NCBI GenBank assembly: GCA_045631905.1
Contig: JAZQVO010000037.1
Location: forward strand, 1 to 64,000
Direction: 5' to 3'
Source of the DNA: HGM04593 sp045631905
Lineage (GTDB): Bacteria > Bacteroidota > Bacteroidia > Bacteroidales > Bacteroidaceae
Length of the DNA stretch: 64,000 nucleotides
Positions 55,031 to 64,000 of this stretch are shown here, one piece after another. Under the pieces are notes generated by a model. The model was not told the origin of the DNA. It saw nothing but the letters and a program-made list of their open reading frames with translations, and searched no databases. Numbering within the stretch: position 1 is the stretch's first letter; each line of letters opens with the position of its first letter. Both the position numbers and the translations under genes were made by a program.

Positions 55031-55070
55031 ATAAAAAATATGGCGACTAATCAGTCGCCATATTTTTTAT
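55031..55070. terminator. Bidirectional terminator between cdsA and lpxB
   Basis: Long stem (AAAAAATATGGCGACT / AGTCGCCATATTTTTT, extended by AT pairs) with loop AATC. A and T runs on both sides serve the convergent cdsA and lpxB transcripts. Confidence 0.85.
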
Positions 55071-55116
55071 ACCCCGCAAGCTGTTACCTGTTGTCGCCCA
55101 CGAAGTTAATCTACTT

Positions 55117-56256
55117 TTATTTTTTAGCGGAAAGGAGAGCCACAATCTTCTCGGCCGCATGATGCGAAGCACCCGGCTCGCCAAGAATATCTATCATGCA
55201 GTCGTAACCGGCAAGCATGGCATCACGCCCCTGCGATGCAGACGGGAGAATCTTTTCGAGCTCTGCCACAATATTGCTCACATTCATGTCGGCCGCAACA
55301 AGCTCGCGCACCACCTCGGCATCGGCAATGAGATTGACCAACGATATATATTTTACCTTTAAAAAGAGATGTTTGAGCTTTGAGACAAGCCATGGTAACA
55401 GCGTATTATAACACACCACTTGCGGAACACGAAACAGCGCCGTTTCGAGTGTTGCCGTACCCGATGTTACTATCGCCGCATGAGCATGGTTGAGCAGGCC
55501 GTACGTGTCGCCAAACACTATTTTTGCCCCTTGCTCCCAAAAAGGAGCATAAAGCTCTTTATCGATACCCGGTGCACCGGCTATCACAGGCTGATATTCT
55601 GGGAACGACTGCATAGCCTCCAACATCTGAGGCAGGTTGTCTTTTATCTCGTGCTTGCGACTGCCAGCAAGCAGAGCCACTATGGGCTTTTCGTTCAAAG
55701 CATAGCGAGCCCTAAACGCACCCTGAGACGGTTTGTTGCTCTTTTTGTACGCATCGACCGCATCGACACACGGGTTGCCGATGTAATTTATATCGTAATT
55801 ATGCTTTTTAAAATACTCCACCTCAAAGGGCAGTATAGAAAAAAGCTCATCAACATCGCGCTTTATGTTTTTTATTCTACCCTCGCGCGATGCCCATATT
55901 TTGGGGGCTATATAATAATAGACAGGGATATTTGTTGTTGCATGAATATCACGTGCGATGGAAAGGTTGAAACCGGGATAATCGACAAGAATAAGCGCGT
56001 CGGGCCCCCACTCCTTTATATCCTTTTTACACATTGCCATATTGGCAAAAATTGTGCGAAGATTCATAAGTACCGGAATAAAACCCATGAAAGCACAATC
56101 GCGATAATGCTTTACGCAAGTACCGCCCACTTGCGACATGAGGTCGCCACCAAAGAAACGAAACTCGGCACCGCCGTCGCGCTCCTTAATTGCTTTCATC
56201 AGGTTCGACGCATGCAGGTCGCCAGATGCCTCTCCAACAATGATATAATACTTCAT
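55117..56256 (-). CDS. lpxB: Lipid-A-disaccharide synthase LpxB
   Basis: 379 residues, normal length. N-terminal YYIIVGEASGDLHASNLMKA is diagnostic, followed by IDYPGFN-type LILVDYPGFNLSIARDI, YYYIAPKIWAS and the GT19 C-terminal VTSGTATLETALFRVPQVVC. Joins UDP-2,3-diacylglucosamine and lipid X in lipid A synthesis at the inner membrane. Lies 29 bp downstream of surE, an order I associate with Bacteroidales. Confidence 0.96.
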   Translation of the reverse strand: MKYYIIVGEASGDLHASNLMKAIKERDGGAEFRFFGGDLMSQVGGTCVKHYRDCAFMGFIPVLMNLRTIFANMAMCKKDIKEWGPDALILVDYPGFNLSIARDIHATTNIPVYYYIAPKIWASREGRIKNIKRDVDELFSILPFEVEYFKKHNYDINYIGNPCVDAVDAYKKSNKPSQGAFRARYALNEKPIVALLAGSRKHEIKDNLPQMLEAMQSFPEYQPVIAGAPGIDKELYAPFWEQGAKIVFGDTYGLLNHAHAAIVTSGTATLETALFRVPQVVCYNTLLPWLVSKLKHLFLKVKYISLVNLIADAEVVRELVAADMNVSNIVAELEKILPSASQGRDAMLAGYDCMIDILGEPGASHHAAEKIVALLSAKK

Positions 56257-56285
56257 TATTCTCTATTTTAAGTTATTACAACAAA

Positions 56286-57053
56286 TTACACATCGAGGTT
56301 CCACCCCTGCATATCATCGAGAAGAGCATAGTCGGTGAAATCTATCTTGGTGGGGGTTATAACCACAAAATTTTTATTAAGCGCAACCCTGTCGGCACAC
56401 TCACAAGTGTCGCTCACCACAAAGTCGCCCGTAAGCCACCACCACTTGCCACCTCGCGGGTGCTCGTGAGCCTCCCACTCGTTTACCCAACTACCCGATG
56501 CCTGACGACACACTTTTACACCTGCATAAGAGGGCGTGTCGGGAAAATTAACATTCAGGCAACTACCTGTGGGCAGACCGCGTTGCAACACCTCACTCAC
56601 AATGCGACGTATATAAGGGAAGGTTGCCGAAAAGTCGGCATCTTCGTCGTGAGAGCAGTGCGAAAAAGCAATAGAGGGTATGTTCTTCATGCAACCCTCC
56701 AACACAACACCCATGGTGCCCGAATAGTGTGCATTAACAGCCGAATTATCGCCGTGGTTTATTCCTCCCACCACAAGAGAGGGAACGCGCGGAGTTATCG
56801 CATGGCACGCAATCTTCACACAGTCGCAAGGAGTTCCTGTGCAGGCATACACCTGAACACCCTCCTCCTCGCGCACCTTCCACACCTTTATGGGGGTTTC
56901 GCTGGTTATCGCACAACCTTTGCCCGAACGCCCAGTGTGAGGAGCAACCACAACAACATCGCCAAACTCTTTTAAAACATCGACAAGGCAATTTATACCT
57001 TTGGCTTTGTAACCATCGTCGTTAGATACAAGTATAAGTGGTTTTTCTTTCAT
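56286..57053 (-). CDS. surE: 5'/3'-nucleotidase SurE
   Basis: 255 residues. Metal-binding LILVSNDDGYKAKGINCLVD at the N-terminus (adjacent Asp pair), APHTGRSGKGCAIT, ACTGTPCDCVKIA and GGINHGDNSAVNAHYSGTMG are the SurE hallmarks. Dephosphorylates nucleoside monophosphates, and short polyphosphate in some species. First of two genes with lpxB, transcribed from the promoter at 57077-57106. Confidence 0.95.
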   Translation of the reverse strand: MKEKPLILVSNDDGYKAKGINCLVDVLKEFGDVVVVAPHTGRSGKGCAITSETPIKVWKVREEEGVQVYACTGTPCDCVKIACHAITPRVPSLVVGGINHGDNSAVNAHYSGTMGVVLEGCMKNIPSIAFSHCSHDEDADFSATFPYIRRIVSEVLQRGLPTGSCLNVNFPDTPSYAGVKVCRQASGSWVNEWEAHEHPRGGKWWWLTGDFVVSDTCECADRVALNKNFVVITPTKIDFTDYALLDDMQGWNLDV

Positions 57054-57510
57054 ATCAATTTCTTAAATTACAAGCGCGAAGATAATAAAATTAAGGCAAA
57101 GGGCAATAAGAGAGAGCAGGAAAGAGTTTTTCAGGTAAGAGCAACACAACAGCAAAGTACTTTTTATAAGCTGTTTAAAATCACATCGCCAAAATTTTTA
57201 TGTAGCAGAAAATAAGATGTTTATCTGTTTATCAAAAGCGCATGGCGGGCTATGTAACCGCAAAAAGGGAAAAACAAACCTTCTTGAAGATAAAAAACGG
57301 CAAAACCACCGGCTCCTACAAGAAAATATTTTTTTATAAATTCAGACAGCATATAACATTTTTTTACAAAAAATCTCCCGACCTGTTCATAACTAAAAAG
57401 CAAATAATAAAATACAAACTTTTTTTTTCGTATCTTCGCAAAATAATTAGAGGGGCAACCCTTAATGCAACAATAAAAAAATCAACAAGAAAACTATCAA
57501 AAAAAGATAT
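57054..57510. other. Divergent region between surE and parA
   Basis: 457 bp without a convincing gene. It holds the surE promoter and, on +, a TATCTTCG box at 57431-57438 likely for parA, which gives a leader of about 65 nt. A lysine-rich + frame (57242-57574) runs into parA in another phase and looks fortuitous. No perfect parS was noticed. Confidence 0.55.
57077..57106 (-). promoter_or_regulatory. surE-lpxB promoter
   Basis: On the minus strand TTG (57104-57106), 19 nt, TATCTTCG (57077-57084), 24 bp before the start codon. Confidence 0.6.
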
Positions 57511-58278
57511 ATGGGAAAGATTATTGCACTTGCCAACCAAAAAGGCGGTGTGGGAAAAACCACAACAGCCATAAACCTGGCCGCCTCGCTGGCAACATTT
57601 GAAAAAAAGGTGCTTGTGATAGATGCCGACCCACAGGCCAACGCCTCGTCGGGTTTGGGAATAGACATACGAGAAATTGAATACTCTATATACGAATGCC
57701 TTATAAACAAGGCTGATATTGAACGTGGTATACACAAAACATGTGTAGAAGGCTTGGAAATTATACCTTCGCACATTGACCTCGTGGGTGCAGAGATTGA
57801 GATGCTCGACCTCCCCAACCGCGAAAAGATAATGCGCGAGGTACTTGCACCAATAAAAGATAAATACGACTACATACTCATCGACTGCTCACCATCGTTA
57901 GGGTTGATAACCGTAAACTCACTCACCGCCGCCGACGCTGTGATAATACCCGTGCAATGCGAGTATTTTGCGCTCGAAGGTATCGGTAAATTATTGAACA
58001 CCATAAAGATAATAAAGTCAAACCTAAACCCCTCGCTCGACATCGAAGGCTTCCTGCTCACCATGTACAACTCGCGTCTGCGCCTTAGCAACCAGATATA
58101 CAACGAGGTAAAAAAACATTTCCGCGAGCTTGTTTTTGAGACAGTTATCCAGCGCAACATACGTTTGGGCGAGGCTCCAAGCATGGGAATACCCGTGATT
58201 GTTTATGACGCCGACTCGACAGGCGCAAAAAATTACCTTTCACTTGCCGAAGAAATAATTAACAGAAACAACGAATAA
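57511..58278 (+). CDS. parA: Chromosome-partitioning ATPase ParA (Soj)
   Basis: 255 residues. Deviant Walker A LANQKGGVGKTTTAINLAAS near residue 8, A' motif VLVIDADPQANASSGLG, and Walker B YDYILIDCSPSLGLI. No N-terminal HTH, so it is the chromosomal Soj type. Forms nucleoid-bound gradients that move ParB-parS complexes. Its stop overlaps the parB start by 1 bp. The block parAB-DUF5683-mltD-rel is compact on +. Confidence 0.96.
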   Translation: MGKIIALANQKGGVGKTTTAINLAASLATFEKKVLVIDADPQANASSGLGIDIREIEYSIYECLINKADIERGIHKTCVEGLEIIPSHIDLVGAEIEMLDLPNREKIMREVLAPIKDKYDYILIDCSPSLGLITVNSLTAADAVIIPVQCEYFALEGIGKLLNTIKIIKSNLNPSLDIEGFLLTMYNSRLRLSNQIYNEVKKHFRELVFETVIQRNIRLGEAPSMGIPVIVYDADSTGAKNYLSLAEEIINRNNE

Positions 58279-59162
58279 TGGCACCAAACAAGAAATTCAC
58301 ACTCGGCCGAGGACTCGACGCACTCATATCAACCGAGGCTGTGCAGACAAAAGGCTCACAGTCTATTGGTGAGATTGACATAAACCTCATTGAGGCCAAC
58401 CCCAACCAGCCCCGACGCGAGTTCAGCGAGGAGTCTTTGCAGGAGCTTGCCGACTCTATCAACGAGCTTGGAATAATTCAGCCTATCACCCTGCGCAAGA
58501 TAGCAGAAGACCGCTACCAGATTATTGCAGGTGAACGCCGTTTCCGCGCTTCACAACTTGCAGGAAAAACAACAATACCTGCATATATACTGAATGCCGA
58601 CGAAGAGGAGACCATGGAGATGGCCCTCATAGAGAACATACAACGCGAGGACCTCAACGCACTTGAAATAGCACTCGCCTACCAACAGCTCATAGAACAA
58701 CACAACCTCTCGCAAGAGCAACTGAGCAAGCGCGTGGGCAAAGGAAGAGCCACCATAGCCAACTTTCTGCGTCTTTTGAGGTTGCCTGCCACCATACAGG
58801 TTGCACTAAAAGAGAAGAAGATTGACATGGGACATGCCCGTGCGCTCCTCTCGCTCGAAAGCCCCGCCACACAAATAAGCCTTTTCCACGAGATAGAAGA
58901 GAAAGGCTACTCGGTGCGCGAGGTCGAAAACATTGTAAGGAACATGAAAGAGAATGGTGAAAAACCGGCAAAGGAGCAAAAGACACAGCCCAAACAGCAG
59001 AGCCCCGAGTTTCACCAACTGAAAAAACAACTCACACACTTCTTCCAAACCCCCGTACAGCTCACCTGTTCGGCAAAAGGAAGCGGGAAAATAAGTATAA
59101 AGTTCAAGAACGAGCAAGAGCTTGAACGTATTATCACAATATTCGACAAATTAAACAACTGA
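58278..59162 (+). CDS. parB: Chromosome-partitioning protein ParB (Spo0J)
   Basis: 294 residues. CTPase/ParB motif NPNQPRREFSEESLQELADS followed by IIAGERRFRASQLAGKTTIP (GERRFRA box), and HTH LSQEQLSKRVGKGRATIANF with the DNA-recognition helix. C-terminal dimer domain after a Gln/Lys-rich linker (KEQKTQPKQQSPE). Binds parS and spreads as a CTP-dependent clamp. Directly coupled to parA. Confidence 0.96.
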   Translation: MAPNKKFTLGRGLDALISTEAVQTKGSQSIGEIDINLIEANPNQPRREFSEESLQELADSINELGIIQPITLRKIAEDRYQIIAGERRFRASQLAGKTTIPAYILNADEEETMEMALIENIQREDLNALEIALAYQQLIEQHNLSQEQLSKRVGKGRATIANFLRLLRLPATIQVALKEKKIDMGHARALLSLESPATQISLFHEIEEKGYSVREVENIVRNMKENGEKPAKEQKTQPKQQSPEFHQLKKQLTHFFQTPVQLTCSAKGSGKISIKFKNEQELERIITIFDKLNN

Positions 59163-59175
59163 AACCATTACCAAG

Positions 59176-59913
59176 ATGCGTCTCATACATAACATCGCAA
59201 CCATGTTATTTGTGTTGTTTCTTGCAACCCCACTGCACAAAACATTTGCACAGAGCGATAGAAACATCACATCAAGCGACTCTCTTATAGAGAATGCGCT
59301 AAAAGCCGACTCTGTGGCAATAGATAGTATTTGGAACAACTCAGAACTTTTGCCCGACAACAGCCGTGTGGCACAAAAAAGACAAAAGTTCGACGATGAG
59401 GCTCAGGTTATCAAACCATTCAGGCCCGACCCGACAAAAGCCACATGGCTTGCAATAGCAATACCCGGCGGCGGACAGATATATAACCGAAAATATTGGA
59501 AGTTACCCATTGTGTACGGCGGTTTTGTTGGTTGCATATACGCCTACAACTGGAACAACCAAATGTACAGCGACTACCGACAAGCCTACCTCGATATAAT
59601 GGACAGCGACCCCAACAGCGACTCCTACAAAGACTTCTTCCGCCCGGGGTACGACTTTGAGGGAAACAAAGAGTACCTCACAGAGGTGTTCAAAAAGAGA
59701 AAAGACCGCTACCGTCGCTGGCGCGACCTCAGCGTCTTTGCATTTGTCGGGGTGTACGTGCTTTCTGTTATAGACGCATACGTCGACGCACAATTATCGA
59801 GCTTCGACATAAGCGACAACCTAAACATAACCGTTGAGCCCGAATTTAACAACAACAATTTAGGCAACATAAACAAAGGCTACTATGGAGTAAACTGCCA
59901 TATTAATTTTTAA
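59176..59913 (+). CDS. DUF5683 membrane protein
   Basis: 245 residues, with a signal-type N-terminus (LFVLFLATPLHKTFAQ). The core TKATWLAIAIPGGGQIYNRK then YWKLPIVYGGFVGCIYAYN is the DUF5683 hallmark; a second hydrophobic segment (LSVFAFVGVYVLSVIDAYV) follows near residue 200. Function unknown; in Bacteroidales it often sits between parB and mltD, as here (13 bp and 2 bp gaps), suggesting an envelope or division link. Confidence 0.88.
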   Translation: MRLIHNIATMLFVLFLATPLHKTFAQSDRNITSSDSLIENALKADSVAIDSIWNNSELLPDNSRVAQKRQKFDDEAQVIKPFRPDPTKATWLAIAIPGGGQIYNRKYWKLPIVYGGFVGCIYAYNWNNQMYSDYRQAYLDIMDSDPNSDSYKDFFRPGYDFEGNKEYLTEVFKKRKDRYRRWRDLSVFAFVGVYVLSVIDAYVDAQLSSFDISDNLNITVEPEFNNNNLGNINKGYYGVNCHINF

Positions 59914-59915
59914 CT

Positions 59916-61277
59916 ATGCAAATGCGACTATACACAACCATCATAACACTTACTCTGCTTGTAACAAATATACAGGCACAAAACAACTATACAACAGAAA
60001 ACGACAGCACCGAAAACTACTCACTCTTCGACAACAGCCCTATATCGGACAACGATATAGCCCACCCCGACACACTGCTTTTTGTCGATAACACAATCGT
60101 TGCCGAAGGCGACAGCCTCATCTTCGACATACCCGAAAGCCTCACAACCAACATGGACAGCCTGCTTAGCGGGTGGCAGGCACGCAACCTGCTAAAATCG
60201 TTCGACTGCGAAACCGAGGGGTGGGAAAATATCAAAGTGAGCGACACCCTCTATGCAACCCGTCTATGCAACATTCCCAGCATCATAGAGATGCCATACA
60301 ACAGCATGGTGCGCGAGTGCATCGACCGCTACGCAAAACGAAACCGCACACTCGTATCATACCTGCTTGGAATATCGGAGTTCTACATGCCCATGATTGA
60401 AGCCGAGATAGACAAGCACGGCATGCCCCACGAGCTCAAATACCTACCCGTGATAGAGTCGGCCCTTAACCCCAAGGCCGTTTCTCGTGCCGGAGCAAAA
60501 GGATTATGGCAATTTATGTTTGCCACAGGTAAATTATATGGCTTAAAATCGAACAACTACATAGACGACCGTTTCGACCCCCTTAAAGCCACACATGCCG
60601 GTCTCAACTACCTTCGCGATTTGTATAAATTCTTTAATCGCTGGGACCTTGCAATAGCCGCATACAACTGCGGGCCCGGCAATGTGAAAAAAGCCATATT
60701 ACGTTCGGGCGGAAAGACCGATTTTTGGGAAATTTACCGTTACCTCCCACGTGAGACACGCGGTTACCTCCCGGCTCTCATTGCGGCAAACTACATAATG
60801 ACATACCACGAAGAGCACGGAATATGCCCCATGGAGCCCAACCTACCCATAGGAACCGACACCCTGCACATCACCAAAAACCTGCATTTTAAGCAGATAG
60901 AGAATTTTTGCGATGTATCGATAGAGGATATACGCGCCATAAACCCACAATATATAAAAGATATAATACCCGGAGAGGCCGAGCCCTATATTCTACGTCT
61001 GCCCAACGATGCAATAACAAAATTCATCACACACGAAAAAGAGATATACGAATATAACAAAGAGGAGTTCTTCCCACAAAAAGACATCGCCAAGATGCTG
61101 AAAGATGCCAAAAGAAACGACGACGGGCGAGGAACACTCAAATATCACAAAATACGCAACGGAGAGACACTCGGAAGCATTGCACGCAAATATCGTGTCA
61201 GCGTAAAACAAATTATGAAGTGGAACAACCTGCGTAACACAAATATCAGAGCAGGACGCCGACTTAAAATCTATTAA
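59916..61277 (+). CDS. mltD: Membrane-bound-type lytic transglycosylase MltD with LysM
   Basis: 453 residues, with a signal peptide ending near NIQAQ. SLT domain with catalytic Glu in VIESALNPKAVSRAGAKGLW near residue 187, then YNCGPGNVKKAI and ETRGYLPALIAANYI. One C-terminal LysM (IRNGETLGSIARKYRVSVKQ, MKWNNLRNTNIRAGRRL). Cleaves peptidoglycan to 1,6-anhydro products in the periplasm. Located 2 bp after the DUF5683 gene and 11 bp before rel. Confidence 0.93.
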   Translation: MQMRLYTTIITLTLLVTNIQAQNNYTTENDSTENYSLFDNSPISDNDIAHPDTLLFVDNTIVAEGDSLIFDIPESLTTNMDSLLSGWQARNLLKSFDCETEGWENIKVSDTLYATRLCNIPSIIEMPYNSMVRECIDRYAKRNRTLVSYLLGISEFYMPMIEAEIDKHGMPHELKYLPVIESALNPKAVSRAGAKGLWQFMFATGKLYGLKSNNYIDDRFDPLKATHAGLNYLRDLYKFFNRWDLAIAAYNCGPGNVKKAILRSGGKTDFWEIYRYLPRETRGYLPALIAANYIMTYHEEHGICPMEPNLPIGTDTLHITKNLHFKQIENFCDVSIEDIRAINPQYIKDIIPGEAEPYILRLPNDAITKFITHEKEIYEYNKEEFFPQKDIAKMLKDAKRNDDGRGTLKYHKIRNGETLGSIARKYRVSVKQIMKWNNLRNTNIRAGRRLKIY

Positions 61278-61288
61278 TATCAACTATT

Positions 61289-63520
61289 ATGGATAACGAG
61301 GAGATAAAAACAATAGATGAAGAAGCAGCCATAAACAGAGCCTTCAAGGAGCTGTTGGATATATATTTGGCCTCGCAACACCGCAAAAAGGTAGAGCTCA
61401 TAACCAAAGCCTTCAATTTTGCACGTCAGGCACACAAAGGAGTTCGCCGCCACAGCGGAGAGCCCTACATAATGCACCCGTTAGAGGTTGCCACCATAGT
61501 GTGCAAAGAGATCGGCCTCGGCTCTACATCGATATGTGCGGCACTGCTACACGATGTTGTCGAAGATACCGACTACACCGTAGAGGATATAAAAAACCTC
61601 TTCGGCGAAAAGATTGCGGGGATAGTCGACGGGCTCACCAAAATATCGGGAGGCGTATTCGGAGCACACGCATCGGAACAGGCCGAAAACTTCAAAAAGC
61701 TGTTGCTCACAATGAGCGAAGATATAAGGGTTATACTCATAAAAATAGCCGACCGCCTGCACAACATGCGCACCTTGGAGTTTATGCCTGTAAACAAACA
61801 ATACAAGATAGCAGGAGAGACACTATACATTTATGCACCCATCGCCTACCGCCTGGGGCTCAGCAAGATAAAGACAGAGCTCGAAAACCTCAGCTTCCGT
61901 TACGAGCACCCCGAAGAGTATGCCAAGATAGAAAAAAAGATAGAAAAGACGCAACGCGACCGCGACATACTGTACCGCGAGTTTACATCGCCCATTTGCA
62001 GTGAGCTCGACAACATGGGATTTAAATACCGCATTATAGGCCGTGTAAAGTCGCCCTACTCTATCTGGAACAAAATGCAGAAGAAGCATGTGGCCTTCGA
62101 GGATATATATGACATTTTGGCAGTGCGCATAATATTTACGCCACGAGAGGGCAAAGACGAGAACAACGAATGTTTCAACATATACATAGCTCTCACCAAG
62201 ATATATAATGCTCACCCCGACCGTCTGCGCGACTGGGTGAACAAGCCACGCACAAATGGCTACAAGGCACTGCACGCCACCTTCATGAGCAAACGCGGAG
62301 AATGGATAGAGGTGCAAATACGTAGTGAGAAGATGAACGAGGTTGCCGAGAAAGGTATCGCCGCACACTGGAAATACAAAAACCAGGGCGAGGATAGCGG
62401 TGACGACCAACTCGAAAACTGGTTGCACACCATAAAAGAGATACTCGACGACCCACAGCCCAATGCACTCGACTTCCTCGACACCATTAAACTAAACCTG
62501 TATGCCACGGAGATATTTGTATTCACCCCGAAGGGAGATATAAAAACCATGCCACAAAACTGCACGGCACTCGACCTTGCATACAGCATACACACCTTCT
62601 TGGGCAACCACTGCATCGGAGCAAAGGTAAACCACAAACTCGTGCCCCTGAACCACCAACTGCAAAGTGGCGACCAGGTGGAAATTATAACCTCAAACGC
62701 ACCACGCGTCGAGGAGAGCTGGCTCTCTTTTGTAACCACAGCAAAGGCACGCGCAAAGATACTTGCGGCTCTGAGACGCAAACAACGCCTGCTCATGCGT
62801 GACGGCGAGGAGATACTAAACACCTTCCTCGAAAACGAGGGATTGAGTAATTACAGCAACAACATAGAAAAAATATGGAAGTTGCACAACCTTAAAGACA
62901 AAGAGGCCCTCCTTGTTGCAATAGGTGAGAAAAGCATAACTCTTGGCTCCGACGACAAAGATGCACTACTTGGCAACAAGAGATTCAGCTTTCAATCGCT
63001 CTTCTCATTTGGCAAAGATAAGAAGAAAGACGAGGAGAACACAACAGAAACATTTGATAAGGTAGACCGCAAAAAAACAATCAGCCTCACCGACGAAAAT
63101 ATAAAAAGCAGTTACATAATAGCCGACTGTTGTCACCCCATACCCGGCGACGATGTTCTTGGTTATTACGACGACGACAAGCACATAACCATACACAAGC
63201 GCAACTGCCCCGTGGCAAACACGCTGAAAAGCAGTCATGGCGACAGAATACTCGTTGCCAAATGGGACACACATAAGAAGCTGAACTTCATTGTACCTAT
63301 TCAAATTATTGGTATAGACGGGCTTGGGGTATTAAGTGAGATAAGCACAATTATTGCGCAACAGATGAACACAAGCATTCAGAAGATTAATTTGGAGTGC
63401 CACGACGGTATCTTCGAGAGCACCTTCTGGATAAACGTGCACGATGTAGACGATGTAAACGAGTTGTGCAAAAACCTCAAAAAGATACAAAGCATAAAAA
63501 CTGTTGCACGCATAGGATAA
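61289..63520 (+). CDS. Bifunctional (p)ppGpp synthetase/hydrolase (RelA/SpoT)
   Basis: 743 residues. The N-terminal HD domain retains the hydrolase residues (ALLHDVVEDTDYTVEDI near residue 85). The synthetase part has RVKSPYSIWNKMQKKH, NKPRTNGYKALHATFM and AEKGIAAHWKYK. TGS (VFTPKGDIKTMPQNCTALDL near 410) and C-terminal ACT (FIVPIQIIGIDGLGVLSEIS) domains are both present. The intact HD motif suggests a SpoT-like bifunctional enzyme controlling the stringent response. Last gene of the + block; terminator at 63669-63694. Confidence 0.95.
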   Translation: MDNEEIKTIDEEAAINRAFKELLDIYLASQHRKKVELITKAFNFARQAHKGVRRHSGEPYIMHPLEVATIVCKEIGLGSTSICAALLHDVVEDTDYTVEDIKNLFGEKIAGIVDGLTKISGGVFGAHASEQAENFKKLLLTMSEDIRVILIKIADRLHNMRTLEFMPVNKQYKIAGETLYIYAPIAYRLGLSKIKTELENLSFRYEHPEEYAKIEKKIEKTQRDRDILYREFTSPICSELDNMGFKYRIIGRVKSPYSIWNKMQKKHVAFEDIYDILAVRIIFTPREGKDENNECFNIYIALTKIYNAHPDRLRDWVNKPRTNGYKALHATFMSKRGEWIEVQIRSEKMNEVAEKGIAAHWKYKNQGEDSGDDQLENWLHTIKEILDDPQPNALDFLDTIKLNLYATEIFVFTPKGDIKTMPQNCTALDLAYSIHTFLGNHCIGAKVNHKLVPLNHQLQSGDQVEIITSNAPRVEESWLSFVTTAKARAKILAALRRKQRLLMRDGEEILNTFLENEGLSNYSNNIEKIWKLHNLKDKEALLVAIGEKSITLGSDDKDALLGNKRFSFQSLFSFGKDKKKDEENTTETFDKVDRKKTISLTDENIKSSYIIADCCHPIPGDDVLGYYDDDKHITIHKRNCPVANTLKSSHGDRILVAKWDTHKKLNFIVPIQIIGIDGLGVLSEISTIIAQQMNTSIQKINLECHDGIFESTFWINVHDVDDVNELCKNLKKIQSIKTVARIG

Positions 63521-63668
63521 AGAGCCTTGCATGGCAGTTTTTGTCATGGGACAAAGAAAGCCTTATAGAGAAGACAACAGGCCGAAGGTACTGTGAGTAT
63601 AAATAAAAAGAACAAATCACCTCGGCAAGCCTTCGGCAACAACAAAAGAGGATTTTAGGTGATACTAT

Positions 63669-63694
63669 AAAAGGCAGGTTCGAACCTGCCTTTT
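63669..63694 (+). terminator. rel terminator
   Basis: Perfect 26-bp palindrome (arms AAAAGGCAGGTTC / GAACCTGCCTTTT) followed by further T residues; it also faces the minus-strand MerR gene. Confidence 0.8.
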
Positions 63695-63749
63695 TTTTGT
63701 AAAAGATATGTGTAATAGTAGAAAGCCTGCATGGTCGCAAGCCTGACAC

Positions 63750-64000
63750 TTACAGAAAATCGAGTTGAGCCTTTATTGCAAGCAGTTCCTCACGCACAGC
63801 CTTCAAACGGTCGATGACACCAACCGACACATCGGCCTGCTCCTTGTTACCGCCCCCTTTGAGATATTGTTTTGCTCCGGCAAGAGTGAGACCGCGCTCC
63901 TTTACAAGATGATAGATGAGACGCGCTGTTTTTAAATCCTCCTTTGTGTAACGACGCACACCGTTTGCACCTTTGTAGGGCGACAACTGATGAAACACGG
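63750..64000 (-). CDS. MerR-family regulator, N-terminus beyond right edge
   Basis: Only the C-terminal 83 residues are in the window; the frame continues past base 64000, and the apparent start (GTG at 63998) is an internal Val. VRRYTKEDLKTARLIYHLVK followed by ERGLTLAGAKQYLKG is the second half of a MerR HTH, and a coiled segment (LKAVREELLAIKAQLD) ends it. The sequence matches the short Bacteroidales MerR-like proteins. Target unknown. Confidence 0.85.
   Translation of the reverse strand, partial: VFHQLSPYKGANGVRRYTKEDLKTARLIYHLVKERGLTLAGAKQYLKGGGNKEQADVSVGVIDRLKAVREELLAIKAQLDFL

Noticed and set aside
57054..57510. Replication origin beside parAB
   Set aside because: No DnaA-box cluster or parS palindrome could be recognised, and dnaA is not in the window.
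57242..57574. 110-codon lysine-rich + frame before parA
   Set aside because: Overlaps parA in another phase, no ribosome-binding signal, composition of AT-rich non-coding DNA.

Overview
The window comes from a Bacteroidales bacterium (phylum Bacteroidota); I cannot name the genus. Support: promoters of the Bacteroidota type (TTG, about 20 nt, TAnnTTTG); BspA-type leucine-rich-repeat and MBG surface proteins; a surE-lpxB, rsfS-ftsH-cdsA, parAB-DUF5683-mltD-rel core block; a TamA/TamB pair; and DUF-rich lipoproteins of this order.

Layout. 1-5.5 kb: the 3' part of a large surface-type protein ending in Sel1 repeats, a CstA-type transporter and a Gfo/Idh/MocA (GH109-like) protein, all on +. 5.7-11.4 kb: an AT-richer minus-strand block with a BspA/MBG repeat protein split by a one-base frameshift, two small unknown genes, a structured-looking region, a serine-recombinase remnant and a long palindrome that looks like facing IS ends. 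11.4-19.6 kb: recJ-recQ, a small XRE regulator/membrane pair, and an operon of a carboxynorspermidine-synthase-like gene, recA and a papain-type peptidase. 20-21.9 kb: dnaK behind a sigma-54-type promoter.

22-32.2 kb is an accessory island. It holds an integrase remnant, a TGCCAC repeat array, a damaged HTH gene, RhuM, a three-gene putative abortive-infection module, a type II restriction system (controller, two C5 methylases around a DUF3883 nuclease), a DUF3791 gene, direct repeats and a candidate short transcript with its own promoter and terminator. All its defence genes lie on the minus strand.

32.5-40.5 kb: a calcium-type P-ATPase downstream of an uncharacterised cluster of TerB-like-domain proteins, a small membrane protein and a lipoprotein. 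This cluster and the Abi module are the best candidates for undescribed systems. 40.7-51.6 kb: initiator tRNA-fMet, TetR and RluA genes, a cyclophilin/M16 protease pair, TamB and TamA, tRNA-Gln. 51.8-63.5 kb: rsfS-ftsH-cdsA (second sigma-54-like promoter), surE-lpxB, parA-parB, DUF5683, mltD and rel. A MerR-type regulator is cut by the right edge.

Themes: envelope biogenesis (TamAB, LpxB, CdsA, MltD), DNA repair (RecJ, RecQ, RecA), stress and proteostasis (DnaK, FtsH, RsfS, Rel), and phage defence in the island. The dnaK and rsfS-ftsH promoters share a GTGTGACA motif and a -24/-12 core, which suggests one sigma-54 activator for both chaperone and membrane protease. No computation or database search was run; family names rest on recognised motifs.
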